A DNA stretch of 28,535 nt, taken from contig JAGWKJ010000002.1 of NCBI GenBank assembly GCA_028865375.1, positions 1 through 28,535 of the forward strand, written 5' to 3'. Origin of the DNA: Hyphomicrobiales bacterium. GTDB taxonomy: Bacteria > Pseudomonadota > Alphaproteobacteria > Rhizobiales > Beijerinckiaceae. Position numbers and translations under genes: made by a program. Under the pieces are notes generated by a model. The model did no database searches. It was not told where the DNA came from and saw nothing but the letters and a program-made list of their open reading frames with translations. Below, in pieces: positions 1-7,045 of this stretch (position 1 is its first letter; each line of letters begins with the position of its first letter).

Positions 1-253
1 TCTCGACGCGGACCTGCTGACCCGCCAGGTCACGGAATGCTTCGGCTTCCAGCCGGACGGCTCCTATTCGATGCGCCATCTGTCGGTCGGTTACGAGGAG
101 CCCTTGCGCGCCGAACTGCTGGCCTTCCTCGCCGCCGCGCGCGGCGAGGCGGCGCCGGCCGTCACCGGCGAGGAAGGCGTCGCCAGCCTCGAGATCGCGA
201 TCCGCTGCCTGCGCCCGGCCGCGGGCCACGAGAAAGTCCTGGCGCCCGCATGA
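1..253 (+). CDS. Gfo/Idh/MocA-family sugar dehydrogenase, C-terminal fragment (5' end outside window)
   Basis: An open frame runs from base 2 into the window and stops at 251-253, giving about 83 C-terminal residues. The tail EEPLRAELLAFLAAARG, followed by PAVTGEEGVASLEIAI, is the typical C-terminal signature of Gfo/Idh/MocA oxidoreductases, where this helix closes the C-terminal alpha/beta domain. The Rossmann domain and catalytic Lys are not visible because they lie upstream of the window. The stop overlaps the start of the next gene (ATGA at 250-253), so the two are co-translated. With a DegT aminotransferase next door, a nucleotide-sugar 3-dehydrogenase of the WbpB type, oxidising a UDP-sugar before transamination, is a reasonable inference. 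The exact substrate cannot be read from this fragment. Confidence 0.8.
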   Translation, partial: LDADLLTRQVTECFGFQPDGSYSMRHLSVGYEEPLRAELLAFLAAARGEAAPAVTGEEGVASLEIAIRCLRPAAGHEKVLAPA

Positions 254-1392
254 ACGCGCAAGCCCCCGCCCCTCTGCCCTTCGTCGACCTGGCCGCGCAG
301 CGCCGCAGGCTCGGCGGCAGGGCCGACGCCGCGGTCTCGCGCGTGCTCGAACACGGGCAATACATCCTGGGCCCCGAGGTCCGCGCCTTCGAGGCGGCGC
401 TCGCCGCCCATTGCGGCGCCAAGCACGCGGTCGGCGTCGCAAGCGGCGCCGACGCGCTGCTGATCGCGCTGCTGGCGGCGGGCGTCGGTCCCGGCGACGC
501 GGTGATCTGCCCGTCCTTCACGTTCTGCGCCACGGCCGAAATGGCGGCGCTGCTCGGCGCGACGCCGGTGTTCGTCGACGTGCGCGAGGACGATTTCAAC
601 CTGGACCCGGCGCAGCTTCCCGCCGCGCTGGCTCTGGCCCGGTCGCAAGGCCTGCAGCCCAAGGCGATCGTTGCGGTCGACCTGTTCGGGCTGGCGGCGG
701 ATTACGATGCCATCGACGCCTTCGCGGAGGCCGAGGGCCTGCTCGTGATCGCCGACGCGGCGCAGTCCTATGGCGCGGATTTCCGCGGCCGCAAGGTCGG
801 GCGTCTCGCCCCGGTCACCACCACGAGCTTCTTTCCCGCCAAGCCGCTGGGCTGCTGGGGCGACGGCGGCGCCATACTGACCGACGACGACGCGTACGCG
901 GAGCTGGCGCGCTCGCTGCGCGCGCACGGCGCGGGATCGGATCGCTACGACAACGTGCGGATCGGGATCACCGGCCGTCTCGACACGATCCAGGCGGCGA
1001 TCCTGATCGAGAAGCTCGCGATCTTCGACGAGGAAATCGTCGCGCGCCGGGCGGCCGCCGCCGCCTATTCCGCCGCGCTCGCGGACGCGGCCGCCGTGCC
1101 CGCGACCTTCGCCGACCGAGGTTCGGTGTGGGCGCAATACACGCTGCGCCTGCCCAAGGGCCGCCGCGCGGCGGTCGCCGAGCGTCTCAAGGCCGCCGGC
1201 GTGCCCACCGCGATCTATTATCCGATCCCGTTGCACCGGCAGGTCGCCTATCGCGGCTATCCCGTGGTCGGGAACGGCCTCCCGGTCAGCGACCGCCTCG
1301 CCGACGAAGTTCTCAGCCTGCCGATGCACGCCTACCTTTCGGGCGAGGCGATCGCCCGCGTGGTCGGCGCGCTGCGGGCCGCCTTGGCGTGA
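250..1392 (+). CDS. DegT/DnrJ/EryC1/StrS-family PLP aminotransferase (WbpE-like)
   Basis: A protein of 380 residues, the usual length for sugar aminotransferases of this fold-type I family. It begins with PFVDLAAQ, the classic N-terminus of the family, and continues with GVASGADALLIAL (PLP phosphate-binding region, about 62-74) and the IADAAQSYGA motif (167-176), whose Asp binds the PLP pyridine nitrogen. The Schiff-base lysine is K198 in SFFPAKPLGCWGDGGA. Such enzymes move an amino group from glutamate to a keto sugar nucleotide in the cytoplasm, for lipopolysaccharide O-antigen, capsule or glycan building blocks. The start at 250 overlaps the stop of the upstream dehydrogenase; a longer reading from 37 would duplicate that gene's sequence in another frame and is rejected. 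The dehydrogenase partner suggests a UDP-3-keto sugar substrate, as for WbpE, but specificity is inferred. Confidence 0.92.
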   Translation: MNAQAPAPLPFVDLAAQRRRLGGRADAAVSRVLEHGQYILGPEVRAFEAALAAHCGAKHAVGVASGADALLIALLAAGVGPGDAVICPSFTFCATAEMAALLGATPVFVDVREDDFNLDPAQLPAALALARSQGLQPKAIVAVDLFGLAADYDAIDAFAEAEGLLVIADAAQSYGADFRGRKVGRLAPVTTTSFFPAKPLGCWGDGGAILTDDDAYAELARSLRAHGAGSDRYDNVRIGITGRLDTIQAAILIEKLAIFDEEIVARRAAAAAYSAALADAAAVPATFADRGSVWAQYTLRLPKGRRAAVAERLKAAGVPTAIYYPIPLHRQVAYRGYPVVGNGLPVSDRLADEVLSLPMHAYLSGEAIARVVGALRAALA

Positions 1393-1402
1393 GGAACTCC
1401 GC

Positions 1403-1789
1403 TCAGCGGCCGATCAATTCCCCGAGACGGCCGCGCTGCAGGTAGATCAGCGCGCAGAGCGCCGCGCCGATGACCAAAGTGTGGATCCAATCGTCGTGGA
1501 GGATGGACACCTGCGCGACGAAGGCGCCGGCGTCCACGCAGAGCAGCGCCACGGCGCCGAGCGGCGAAAATGCAGGGATCAGGGCGGCGACGCCGCCCGC
1601 GATTTCCATCGCGCCGGTGAAATAACGGAACCATTGGCCGACGCCGACCCGCGCGAATTCCTGCACCATCATCGCCTGTCCCGACAGTTTGGCAAAGCCG
1701 GCGAACAGGAACAGGGCGGCCGCCAAGACACGCAACGCCCATATGGCGAACGTCCCGGCGGAATGTTTGGAAGTTGGCGTCGCGGACAT
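1403..1789 (-). CDS. DoxX-family small integral membrane protein
   Basis: A protein of 128 residues with four predicted membrane helices: the IWALRVLAAALFLFAGFAKL region, the FTGAMEIAGGVAALIPAF region, the GAVALLCVDAGAFVAQV region and the IHTLVIGAALCALIYL region. The first helix ending in FAGFAKL and the following AMEIAGGV are typical of DoxX/DoxX-like proteins, a family of about 120-150 residues with loosely defined roles in redox or thiosulfate:quinone-linked processes. I chose the ATG at 1789 because GGAG (1796-1799, minus strand) sits 6 nt before it. An ATG four codons earlier (1801) has no such site. It is convergent with the aminotransferase, only 10 nt apart, and divergent from the phospholipase D-like gene. 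The biochemical role is unknown. Confidence 0.8.
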   Translation of the reverse strand: MSATPTSKHSAGTFAIWALRVLAAALFLFAGFAKLSGQAMMVQEFARVGVGQWFRYFTGAMEIAGGVAALIPAFSPLGAVALLCVDAGAFVAQVSILHDDWIHTLVIGAALCALIYLQRGRLGELIGR

Positions 1790-1795
1790 GTCGAT

Positions 1796-1799
1796 CTCC
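1796..1799 (-). promoter_or_regulatory. Ribosome binding site deciding the DoxX-like start
   Basis: GGAG on the minus strand, 6 nt before the ATG at 1789. It lies inside the four-codon extension that the upstream ATG at 1801 would add, so it supports the shorter protein. Confidence 0.6.
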
Positions 1800-2006
1800 A
1801 TGATCTACCGGCCTGATCTACGCCCTGCGCGCCGATCGCGGCAGGCCGCGGCGCGCAAAAGTCGCATTGCCCGCCGGCAAGGCGCAGACGGCGCCGACGC
1901 CGATCGAAGCCTTTCCAAGACGGCGGGGCCGGCGCCCGCATCGCGTCCCGTCCTCGCTCCGACGTTGACGAATCCCGCCCGGCGCCATCGACTGTTCCCC
2001 GACTGG

Positions 2007-2012
2007 GGAGGA
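2007..2012 (+). promoter_or_regulatory. Strong Shine-Dalgarno for the phospholipase D-like gene
   Basis: GGAGGA lies 4 nt before the ATG at 2017 and fixes that start. Some 40 bases upstream, TTGACG (1965-1970) with a 17-nt spacer to TCGACT (1988-1993) is a possible but weak promoter for this gene. Confidence 0.65.
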
Positions 2013-2016
2013 AACG

Positions 2017-3153
2017 ATGGCCGGACTCGATTTGCATCGCGTGGCGGGAGGGGCGATCGAGATCGGCTTCTTGTCGCAGACCGGCGACGATCCCTATTCG
2101 CCCGACGCCCGGCGCGACGCCCAGATCCTCGCCGTTGCGGATTATCTCGCCACCTTCGTCGCCAAGGCGACCAAGACGCTCGACCTCGCCGTCTACGATT
2201 TCCGGCCGCAGGGCGAGGCCGGCCGACGCGTGCTCGAAGCCATGAAGGCGCGCGCGGGGGCGGGCGTCGCCATCCGCGTCATCCACGATCCTTCCTCCGC
2301 CGGCGGCAAGGACGGGGCGGACGACCATCCGGGCTTGTGCGAGAGCCCCAAGCCCGCGCCGGACGGCGACTTCCTCGGCGCGCTGGCCGCCTTCGCGCAG
2401 GTGAAGTCGGTCAGCGGCTATCGGTCGCTGATGCACGACAAGTTCATCGTGCGCGACGTCGGCACGCCTGCCGCCGCGGTGCTGACAGGCTCGACCAATT
2501 TCACCAACGACGCCTGGGGCCTGCAGGAGAACAACCTGCTGACGCTGGCCTCGCCCGAGCTCGCCGATCATTATGCCGCGAGCTTCGGGGAGCTGTTCGG
2601 GCGCGGCAAGATCATGGATTGGTCGGGCGCGCGCGACACCGGCACGGCGCTGGTGGGCGGCGCGCGCGTGACGGTCGCCTTCACGCCCGGCGAAAGCGAC
2701 ACGGTGATCCGCGAGGCGGTCGGCATCCTGGGCGCGGCGCGCCGGCGCGTGACGGTGGCGAGCATGGTCACCTCGTCGGGTCCGGTGCTTTCCGCCCTGT
2801 GCGAGGCCGCCGACCGCGGCGTGCCGATGGCGGGCCTCTACGACGGGCCGCAGATGGACACTGTGCTGCGGCAATGGCGCGCCGCCCACGTCGGGCCGGA
2901 GAAGACGCAGGCCTGGGCGCACGTGGCGGGCCTGTTCAAGCGCAAGGAATCGATCCCCTACGCGCCGGGCACGCCGCACGACTTCATGCACCTCAAGGTG
3001 ATCGTCGCCGACGACAGCGTGCTCACGGGCTCGTTCAACTTCTCCAACCACGCGCGCGGCAACGCCGAGAACGCGCTGCTGATCCGCGACGCCGCCACCG
3101 CCGACCTCTACGACGGCTTCATCAAGGGACTGGTCGCGCGCTACGGGAAGTGA
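2017..3153 (+). CDS. Phospholipase D-like protein with two HKD motifs
   Basis: A protein of 378 residues. It has two complete HxKxxxxD motifs: H140-K142-D147 in MHDKFIVRD, followed by LTGSTNFTNDA, and H325-K327-D332 in MHLKVIVAD, followed by LTGSFNFSNHA. Each motif is followed by the G-S-x-N-F-(T/S)-N segment that completes a PLD half-site, so both halves of the active site are present in one chain. The superfamily hydrolyses or transfers phosphodiesters through a phosphohistidine intermediate. Members include phospholipases, cardiolipin synthases and nucleases. No signal peptide or membrane helix is evident, which argues against a typical membrane-anchored cardiolipin synthase and favours a cytosolic enzyme. 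The gene stands alone between a divergent DoxX-like gene and a convergent lysR-type gene. The substrate cannot be assigned from sequence. Confidence 0.88.
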   Translation: MAGLDLHRVAGGAIEIGFLSQTGDDPYSPDARRDAQILAVADYLATFVAKATKTLDLAVYDFRPQGEAGRRVLEAMKARAGAGVAIRVIHDPSSAGGKDGADDHPGLCESPKPAPDGDFLGALAAFAQVKSVSGYRSLMHDKFIVRDVGTPAAAVLTGSTNFTNDAWGLQENNLLTLASPELADHYAASFGELFGRGKIMDWSGARDTGTALVGGARVTVAFTPGESDTVIREAVGILGAARRRVTVASMVTSSGPVLSALCEAADRGVPMAGLYDGPQMDTVLRQWRAAHVGPEKTQAWAHVAGLFKRKESIPYAPGTPHDFMHLKVIVADDSVLTGSFNFSNHARGNAENALLIRDAATADLYDGFIKGLVARYGK

Positions 3154-3166
3154 GGGGCGCCGCCCC

Positions 3167-4060
3167 TCAATAGCGCCAGCGCTGCGCCTTGGAGACGAGG
3201 AAGTCGCGCAGCACCTGCACGCGCGCGACGTTGCGCATCTCCTCGGCGTAGACGATGTAGCAGTCCATCGTGGGCATGTCGGTCTGGCCCAGGATGCGCA
3301 CGAGCCCGGAATCCTGGTCGACCAGGTAGTCGGGCAGCATCGCGATGCCGGCGCCGCCCTTCACCGACTGCACGATCGCGGTCAGGTTGTTCACGACATA
3401 GGCGGGCGTGCGCGGCTGGCGCTGGTCGCGCCCGACTTGGAGCAGCGTGTTCAGGCTGAGCGGCAGGAAGCGCCCGGGGTCGCCGAGGTAGCCGACCACG
3501 CGGTGCCGGTCGAGGTCCTCGACCGAATGCGGCTGGCCGTGGCGCTGCAAATAGGCCGGCGAGGCGTAGGCGTGGAAATGCACGGTGAACAGCCGGCGGC
3601 GGATCAAGTCGGCCTGCACGGGCTCGCGCAGGCGCAGCGCGACGTCGGCTTCGCGCATCGACAGGTCGAGGTCGTCGTCGGCCAGGTGCAGCTTGATCCT
3701 GATGTCGGGGTAGAGGTCCATGAACTCGCCGAGCCGGGGCGCGAGCCAGTTGGTGCCGACGCCGAGCGTCGCCGTGACGCGCAATTCGCCGTTTGGTTTT
3801 TCGCGGCTGTCGTTGAGCCGGGCCTTCACCGCGTCGAGCTTGAGCATGACGTCCTGCGCCGTGCGGCGCAGCATCTCGCCCTGCTCGGTCAGGATCAGGC
3901 CGCGCGCGTGGCGGTGAAACAGCGGCGCTTCGAGGTCGGCCTCGAGCGCGCTCACCTGCCGGCTCACCGCCGACTGGCTCAGCCCCAGCGCCTCTCCGGC
4001 GTGCGTGAACGATCCGGCGTCGGCCGCCGCGAGGAAGATCCTCAGTTTGTCCCAGTCCAC
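3167..4060 (-). CDS. LysR-family transcriptional regulator
   Basis: A protein of 297 residues, the family norm. The winged helix-turn-helix occupies about residues 1-60 (LRIFLAAADAGSFTHAGEAL, then GLSQSAVSRQVSALE), followed by the linker helix and a periplasmic-binding-protein-like effector domain starting near LRVTATLGVG. The start is GTG at 4060, supported by GGAGG (4066-4070, minus strand) 5 nt upstream. It lies 50 nt downstream of trxB on the same strand, so probably in one transcript. A trxB-lysR neighbourhood is, to my knowledge, recurrent in alphaproteobacteria. The inducer and targets are unknown. Autoregulation through the inverted repeat in the trxB promoter is possible but unproven. 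The 3' end is convergent with the phospholipase D-like gene (13 nt gap). Confidence 0.93.
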   Translation of the reverse strand: MDWDKLRIFLAAADAGSFTHAGEALGLSQSAVSRQVSALEADLEAPLFHRHARGLILTEQGEMLRRTAQDVMLKLDAVKARLNDSREKPNGELRVTATLGVGTNWLAPRLGEFMDLYPDIRIKLHLADDDLDLSMREADVALRLREPVQADLIRRRLFTVHFHAYASPAYLQRHGQPHSVEDLDRHRVVGYLGDPGRFLPLSLNTLLQVGRDQRQPRTPAYVVNNLTAIVQSVKGGAGIAMLPDYLVDQDSGLVRILGQTDMPTMDCYIVYAEEMRNVARVQVLRDFLVSKAQRWRY

Positions 4061-4110
4061 GCGTCCCTCCCCGGCCGGACCGCTCTACGGCGGCCTCGCG
4101 CGGCCAAAAA

Positions 4111-5088
4111 TCATTCCGCGGCGACGCGCACGTCCTGTCGCGCGGCGAGCCAGCGCTCCGCCTCGAGCGCGGCCATGCAACCGAGCCCCGCCGCCGTCAC
4201 CGCCTGGCGAAACATGTCGTCGGCGACGTCGCCCGCCGCGAACACGCCCGCCTTGCTGGTGCGCGTCGTGCCCGGCGCGACGACGACATAGCCGTCGGGC
4301 CGAATGTCGATCTGGCCCGAGAACAGCTCGGAGGCCGGCGCGTGACCGATCGCCACGAACACGCCTTCGACCGCGATCTCGCGGACCGCGCCGTCGCGCA
4401 CGTCGCGCAGCCGCAGACCGGTGACGCCGCCCGGCGCCTCGGCGCCCAGGATGTCGTCGACCGCGCTGTTCCAGGCGACCGACACGTTGGGCTTGGCGAG
4501 CAAGCGCTCGCGCAGGATGCGCTCGCCGCGGAAATCGTCGCGCCGATGCACGACGGTGACGTGCGAGGCGAGATTGCTCAGGTAGAGCGCCTCTTCGAGC
4601 GCCGTGTTGCCGCCGCCGATCACCGCGACGCGCTTCCCGCGGTAGAAGAACCCGTCGCAGGTGGCGCAAGCCGACACGCCACGGCCGCGGAACGCGATTT
4701 CGCCGGGGATGCCGAGCCACTTGGCCTTGGCGCCGGTGGCGATCACCAGCGCCTCGCCCTCGTAGACGCGGCCGCCGTCGCCCACCAGCCGGAACGGCGG
4801 GCCCGACAGGTCGGCCTTGACGATATGGTCGTCGACCAACGTCGCCCCGACATGGGCGGCCTGCGCCCGCATCTGCTCCATCAGCCATGGCCCGCCGATC
4901 GGATCGGCGAAGCCCGGATAGTTCTCGACGTCGGAGGTGATCATCAGCTGGCCGCCGGGCTCGAAGCCCGCCACGAGGATCGGCTTCAGCATCGCGCGCG
5001 CGGCATAGATCGCCGCCGTATAGCCGGCGGGACCGGAACCGACGATCAGGATCGGCGCGCGCATCGTGTCCGCAAGCGCTTTCGACAT
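4111..5088 (-). CDS. trxB: Thioredoxin-disulfide reductase
   Basis: A protein of 325 residues. It transfers electrons from NADPH through FAD and an active-site disulfide to thioredoxin in the cytoplasm. Visible features in order: FAD dinucleotide fold ILIVGSGPAGYTAA (about 13-26); GGQLMITSDVENYPGF, typical of bacterial TrxB; redox motif C141-A-T-C144-D; NADPH-binding GGGNTALEEA (158-167); HRRDDFR, whose basic residues contact the NADPH phosphate; and the C-terminal FAD segment GVFAAGDVAD. All key residues are intact and the length is normal. The start at 5088 has a weak purine stretch upstream. A second in-frame ATG eight codons later is possible. The lysR-type gene follows 50 nt downstream. 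A candidate promoter lies at 5139-5167. Confidence 0.97.
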   Translation of the reverse strand: MSKALADTMRAPILIVGSGPAGYTAAIYAARAMLKPILVAGFEPGGQLMITSDVENYPGFADPIGGPWLMEQMRAQAAHVGATLVDDHIVKADLSGPPFRLVGDGGRVYEGEALVIATGAKAKWLGIPGEIAFRGRGVSACATCDGFFYRGKRVAVIGGGNTALEEALYLSNLASHVTVVHRRDDFRGERILRERLLAKPNVSVAWNSAVDDILGAEAPGGVTGLRLRDVRDGAVREIAVEGVFVAIGHAPASELFSGQIDIRPDGYVVVAPGTTRTSKAGVFAAGDVADDMFRQAVTAAGLGCMAALEAERWLAARQDVRVAAE

Positions 5089-5138
5089 GCCATTCGCCTT
5101 TCCGACCCACCGGAAACCAAGTCAGGGGCCAAGCTGCT

Positions 5139-5167
5139 TGTATAGGTAGCGGGGCCTAGCCCCGCAA
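5139..5167 (-). promoter_or_regulatory. Candidate sigma70-type promoter of trxB
   Basis: On the minus strand TTGCGG (5162-5167) is followed after exactly 17 nt by TATACA (5139-5144), about 50 nt before the trxB start. This is the best -35/-10 match I found in the trxB/tadG intergenic region. No transcription start is known. Confidence 0.5.
5149..5165. repeat. Inverted repeat within the trxB promoter spacer
   Basis: A perfect 7-bp inverted repeat with a 3-nt centre, GCGGGGC-CTA-GCCCCGC. It falls almost wholly between the proposed -35 and -10 elements of trxB, where a bound repressor or activator would act directly on RNA polymerase. An operator role is inference. A terminator is unlikely because the flanking genes diverge and there is no T-tract. 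Confidence 0.5.
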
Positions 5168-5351
5168 GCGGCGCATGGCTTGTCGGACGACCGGTTAACG
5201 CGCGTAAACTCTATGGCGACCCCCAAATTTCCGCGACGGAAACCATCGAGCCAACCCGAGGCCGCCGAAAGGGTTCGAGAGGGCGATTAACCTCTTCGAT
5301 TCCGGAAGTTTTAAGGGCGAGGCCCCCTGAAATGACGACAACCGCATTCCC

Positions 5352-5355
5352 GGAG
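5352..5355 (+). promoter_or_regulatory. Ribosome binding site deciding the TadG-like start
   Basis: GGAG, 6 nt before the ATG at 5362. The ATG ten codons upstream (5332) has only a distant GAGG, so the shorter start is preferred. Confidence 0.5.
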
Positions 5356-5361
5356 TCCGTC

Positions 5362-6888
5362 ATGCGCGTCGTCAACCCGTCTTCCATCCGAGCCCGCGGC
5401 CTTTGGCGCGCCCTGGTCCGGCTTCGCGACGACCGCCGGGGCGTTTCGGCCATGATCTTCGGCCTCATGGTGGTGCCGCTGATGGCGATGACCGCCTTGG
5501 CGATCGACTACGCCAATTACCAATACGTCCGTTCCACGATGCAGCACGCCGCCGACGACGCCGCGCTGGCGGCGGTGGACGCCGCCTCCGTCGCGCTCCA
5601 GAGCGGAGCCGTCGTCGATTCGCAGACGAACGAGGTGCAGGCCGCCGAGATCCAAGCCAAGGCGATGTTCATGGCCAACATCGCCCAGATCAAGGGCGCG
5701 ACGCTCAACAACGTCGTTGCCGTGGTCACCAAGAAGCAGCAAGTGCTGGCCGCGACCATCAGCTTCGACGCGTCCGCCCCGGTGATGATGGCGGGCTTCT
5801 TCGGCCACCAGACGGTCGACCTGACCGGCGTCGCGCAGGCGCAATCGCAAAACGCCGTGTTCATGAACTTCTACATGCTGCTCGACAACACGCCGTCGAT
5901 GGGCATCGGCGCGACCACCAACGACATCAACACGATGGTCGCCAAGACGTCGGACCAGTGCGGCTTCGCCTGCCACAACACGTCGCCGACGCAGACCACC
6001 TACTCGAACTCGGGCTCCTATTCCGGCCAACCGGGACAGGTGAACACGAAGTCGGGCCAGCCCTATTACGGCAGCAAGCCCAACACTTGCGCCGACACGA
6101 TGGCGGGCGGGCCGGGCAAGGACACGACCGACAACCAGACGATCGGCAACGGCAAGCAGGTCGTCGAGCGCAACAGCTATTATTGCGTCGCGCGGCTCAA
6201 CAAAGTGACGCTGCGCATCGACCTCGTGGCGCAGGCGGTTTCGCAGCTGATGACGACGGCGCAGAGCGCCGAGACGCAGCCCAACCAGTTCGGCTTCGCG
6301 ATCTACACGTTCGGCCAGGACGCTTCGAGCCTCCAACTCCAGCAAGTGCAGTCGGTCACGACCAACCTTGCGACGGTAGCGGCCTCGGCCAAGAACGTGT
6401 CGCTGATGACCGGCCCGTACCAAGGCTTCAACAACGACCGCGACACGAACTTCGACAACGTGTTCGGGCTTCTCAACAATTCGTCGAACGCCGCGTATAT
6501 CCCGACCTCGGGGGTGGGAACCGCGAGTTCGCCGATCAACTACCTGTTCTTCGTCACCGACGGCGTCGCCGACGAACCGACGCCGAGCTCGGGCTGCACC
6601 GGCTGGAGCTCGGGCAGCCGGTGCCAGGAACCGATCAACCCGCAACTGTGCCGGGCGCTGATGGCGCGCGGGATCCAGATCGCGGTGATCTACACCCACT
6701 ATTTCCCGCTGCCGACCAACTCGTGGTACAATGGCACGGTCGCGCCTTGGGTGAACCAGGTGCCGGTCAACCTTCAGGCCTGCGCGTCGAACCCGAACTT
6801 CTTCGCCGACGTGGGCGTCGGGCAAAGCATCTCGGGCGCGCTGCAGACCATCTTCAACAAGGTGCTGATGGCCCACATCACGGCGTGA
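5362..6888 (+). CDS. TadG-like pilus-associated protein with von Willebrand factor A domain
   Basis: A protein of 508 residues. After a basic N-terminus ending RLRDDRRG (21-27) there is one membrane helix (about 28-48) and then DYANYQYVRSTMQHAADDAA (49-68), the hallmark of the TadE/TadG N-terminus (Flp-type pilus assembly, inner-membrane anchored with a periplasmic body). A vWA-like domain follows, with a MIDAS-type motif D175-N-T-P-S179-M-G and the later FVTDGVADE strand. Such proteins are minor Tad/Flp pilus or envelope proteins, often encoded apart from the main tad cluster. No other tad gene is in this window. The body holds several cysteines (around CGFAC and SGCTGW), consistent with periplasmic disulfides. 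Translation could instead begin at 5332. Function in pilus assembly is inferred from family membership only. Confidence 0.82.
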   Translation: MRVVNPSSIRARGLWRALVRLRDDRRGVSAMIFGLMVVPLMAMTALAIDYANYQYVRSTMQHAADDAALAAVDAASVALQSGAVVDSQTNEVQAAEIQAKAMFMANIAQIKGATLNNVVAVVTKKQQVLAATISFDASAPVMMAGFFGHQTVDLTGVAQAQSQNAVFMNFYMLLDNTPSMGIGATTNDINTMVAKTSDQCGFACHNTSPTQTTYSNSGSYSGQPGQVNTKSGQPYYGSKPNTCADTMAGGPGKDTTDNQTIGNGKQVVERNSYYCVARLNKVTLRIDLVAQAVSQLMTTAQSAETQPNQFGFAIYTFGQDASSLQLQQVQSVTTNLATVAASAKNVSLMTGPYQGFNNDRDTNFDNVFGLLNNSSNAAYIPTSGVGTASSPINYLFFVTDGVADEPTPSSGCTGWSSGSRCQEPINPQLCRALMARGIQIAVIYTHYFPLPTNSWYNGTVAPWVNQVPVNLQACASNPNFFADVGVGQSISGALQTIFNKVLMAHITA

Positions 6889-6932
6889 CACCGACGGCGC
6901 TTGCCGGTCCGGGGATCCGATGACATAGACGC

Positions 6933-6954
6933 GGCGCGGCCTCCGGGCCGCGCC
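6933..6954 (+). terminator. Candidate terminator hairpin behind the TadG-like gene
   Basis: A perfect 9-bp GC stem (GGCGCGGCC / GGCCGCGCC) with a TCCG loop, 44 nt after the stop codon and just upstream of the tRNA. Only a short GTTT follows, so termination may be weak or hairpin-driven. Confidence 0.5.
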
Positions 6955-6962
6955 CGGTTTCC

Positions 6963-7038
6963 GGGCCGGTAGCTCAATGGTCAGAGCCGGCCGCTCATAA
7001 CGGTCTGGTTGCAGGTTCGAGTCCTGCCCGGCCCACCA
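6963..7038 (+). tRNA. tRNA with anticodon CAU, best read as tRNA-Ile2
   Basis: A 76-nt cloverleaf. The acceptor stem is GGGCCGG (6963-6969) paired with CCGGCCC (7028-7034), followed by discriminator A and an encoded CCA. The D stem is GCTC/GAGC, the anticodon stem GGCCG/CGGTC contains one G-U pair, and loop CTCATAA places CAT at 6996-6998. The T arm is GCAGG-TTCGAGT-CCTGC. The intact first acceptor base pair (G-C) excludes an initiator tRNA. The overall pattern, with the CTGGTTGC variable/T region, resembles tRNA-Ile2 more than elongator tRNA-Met. In that case TilS would convert C34 to lysidine so that it reads AUA. The isotype is inference; the tRNA itself is clear. Confidence 0.93.
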
Positions 7039-7045
7039 ACCGCCC

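Noticed and set aside
5287..5315. Possible promoter TTAACC to TTTAAG before the TadG-like gene
   Set aside because: Spacing is acceptable but the hexamers match poorly; not listed as a feature.
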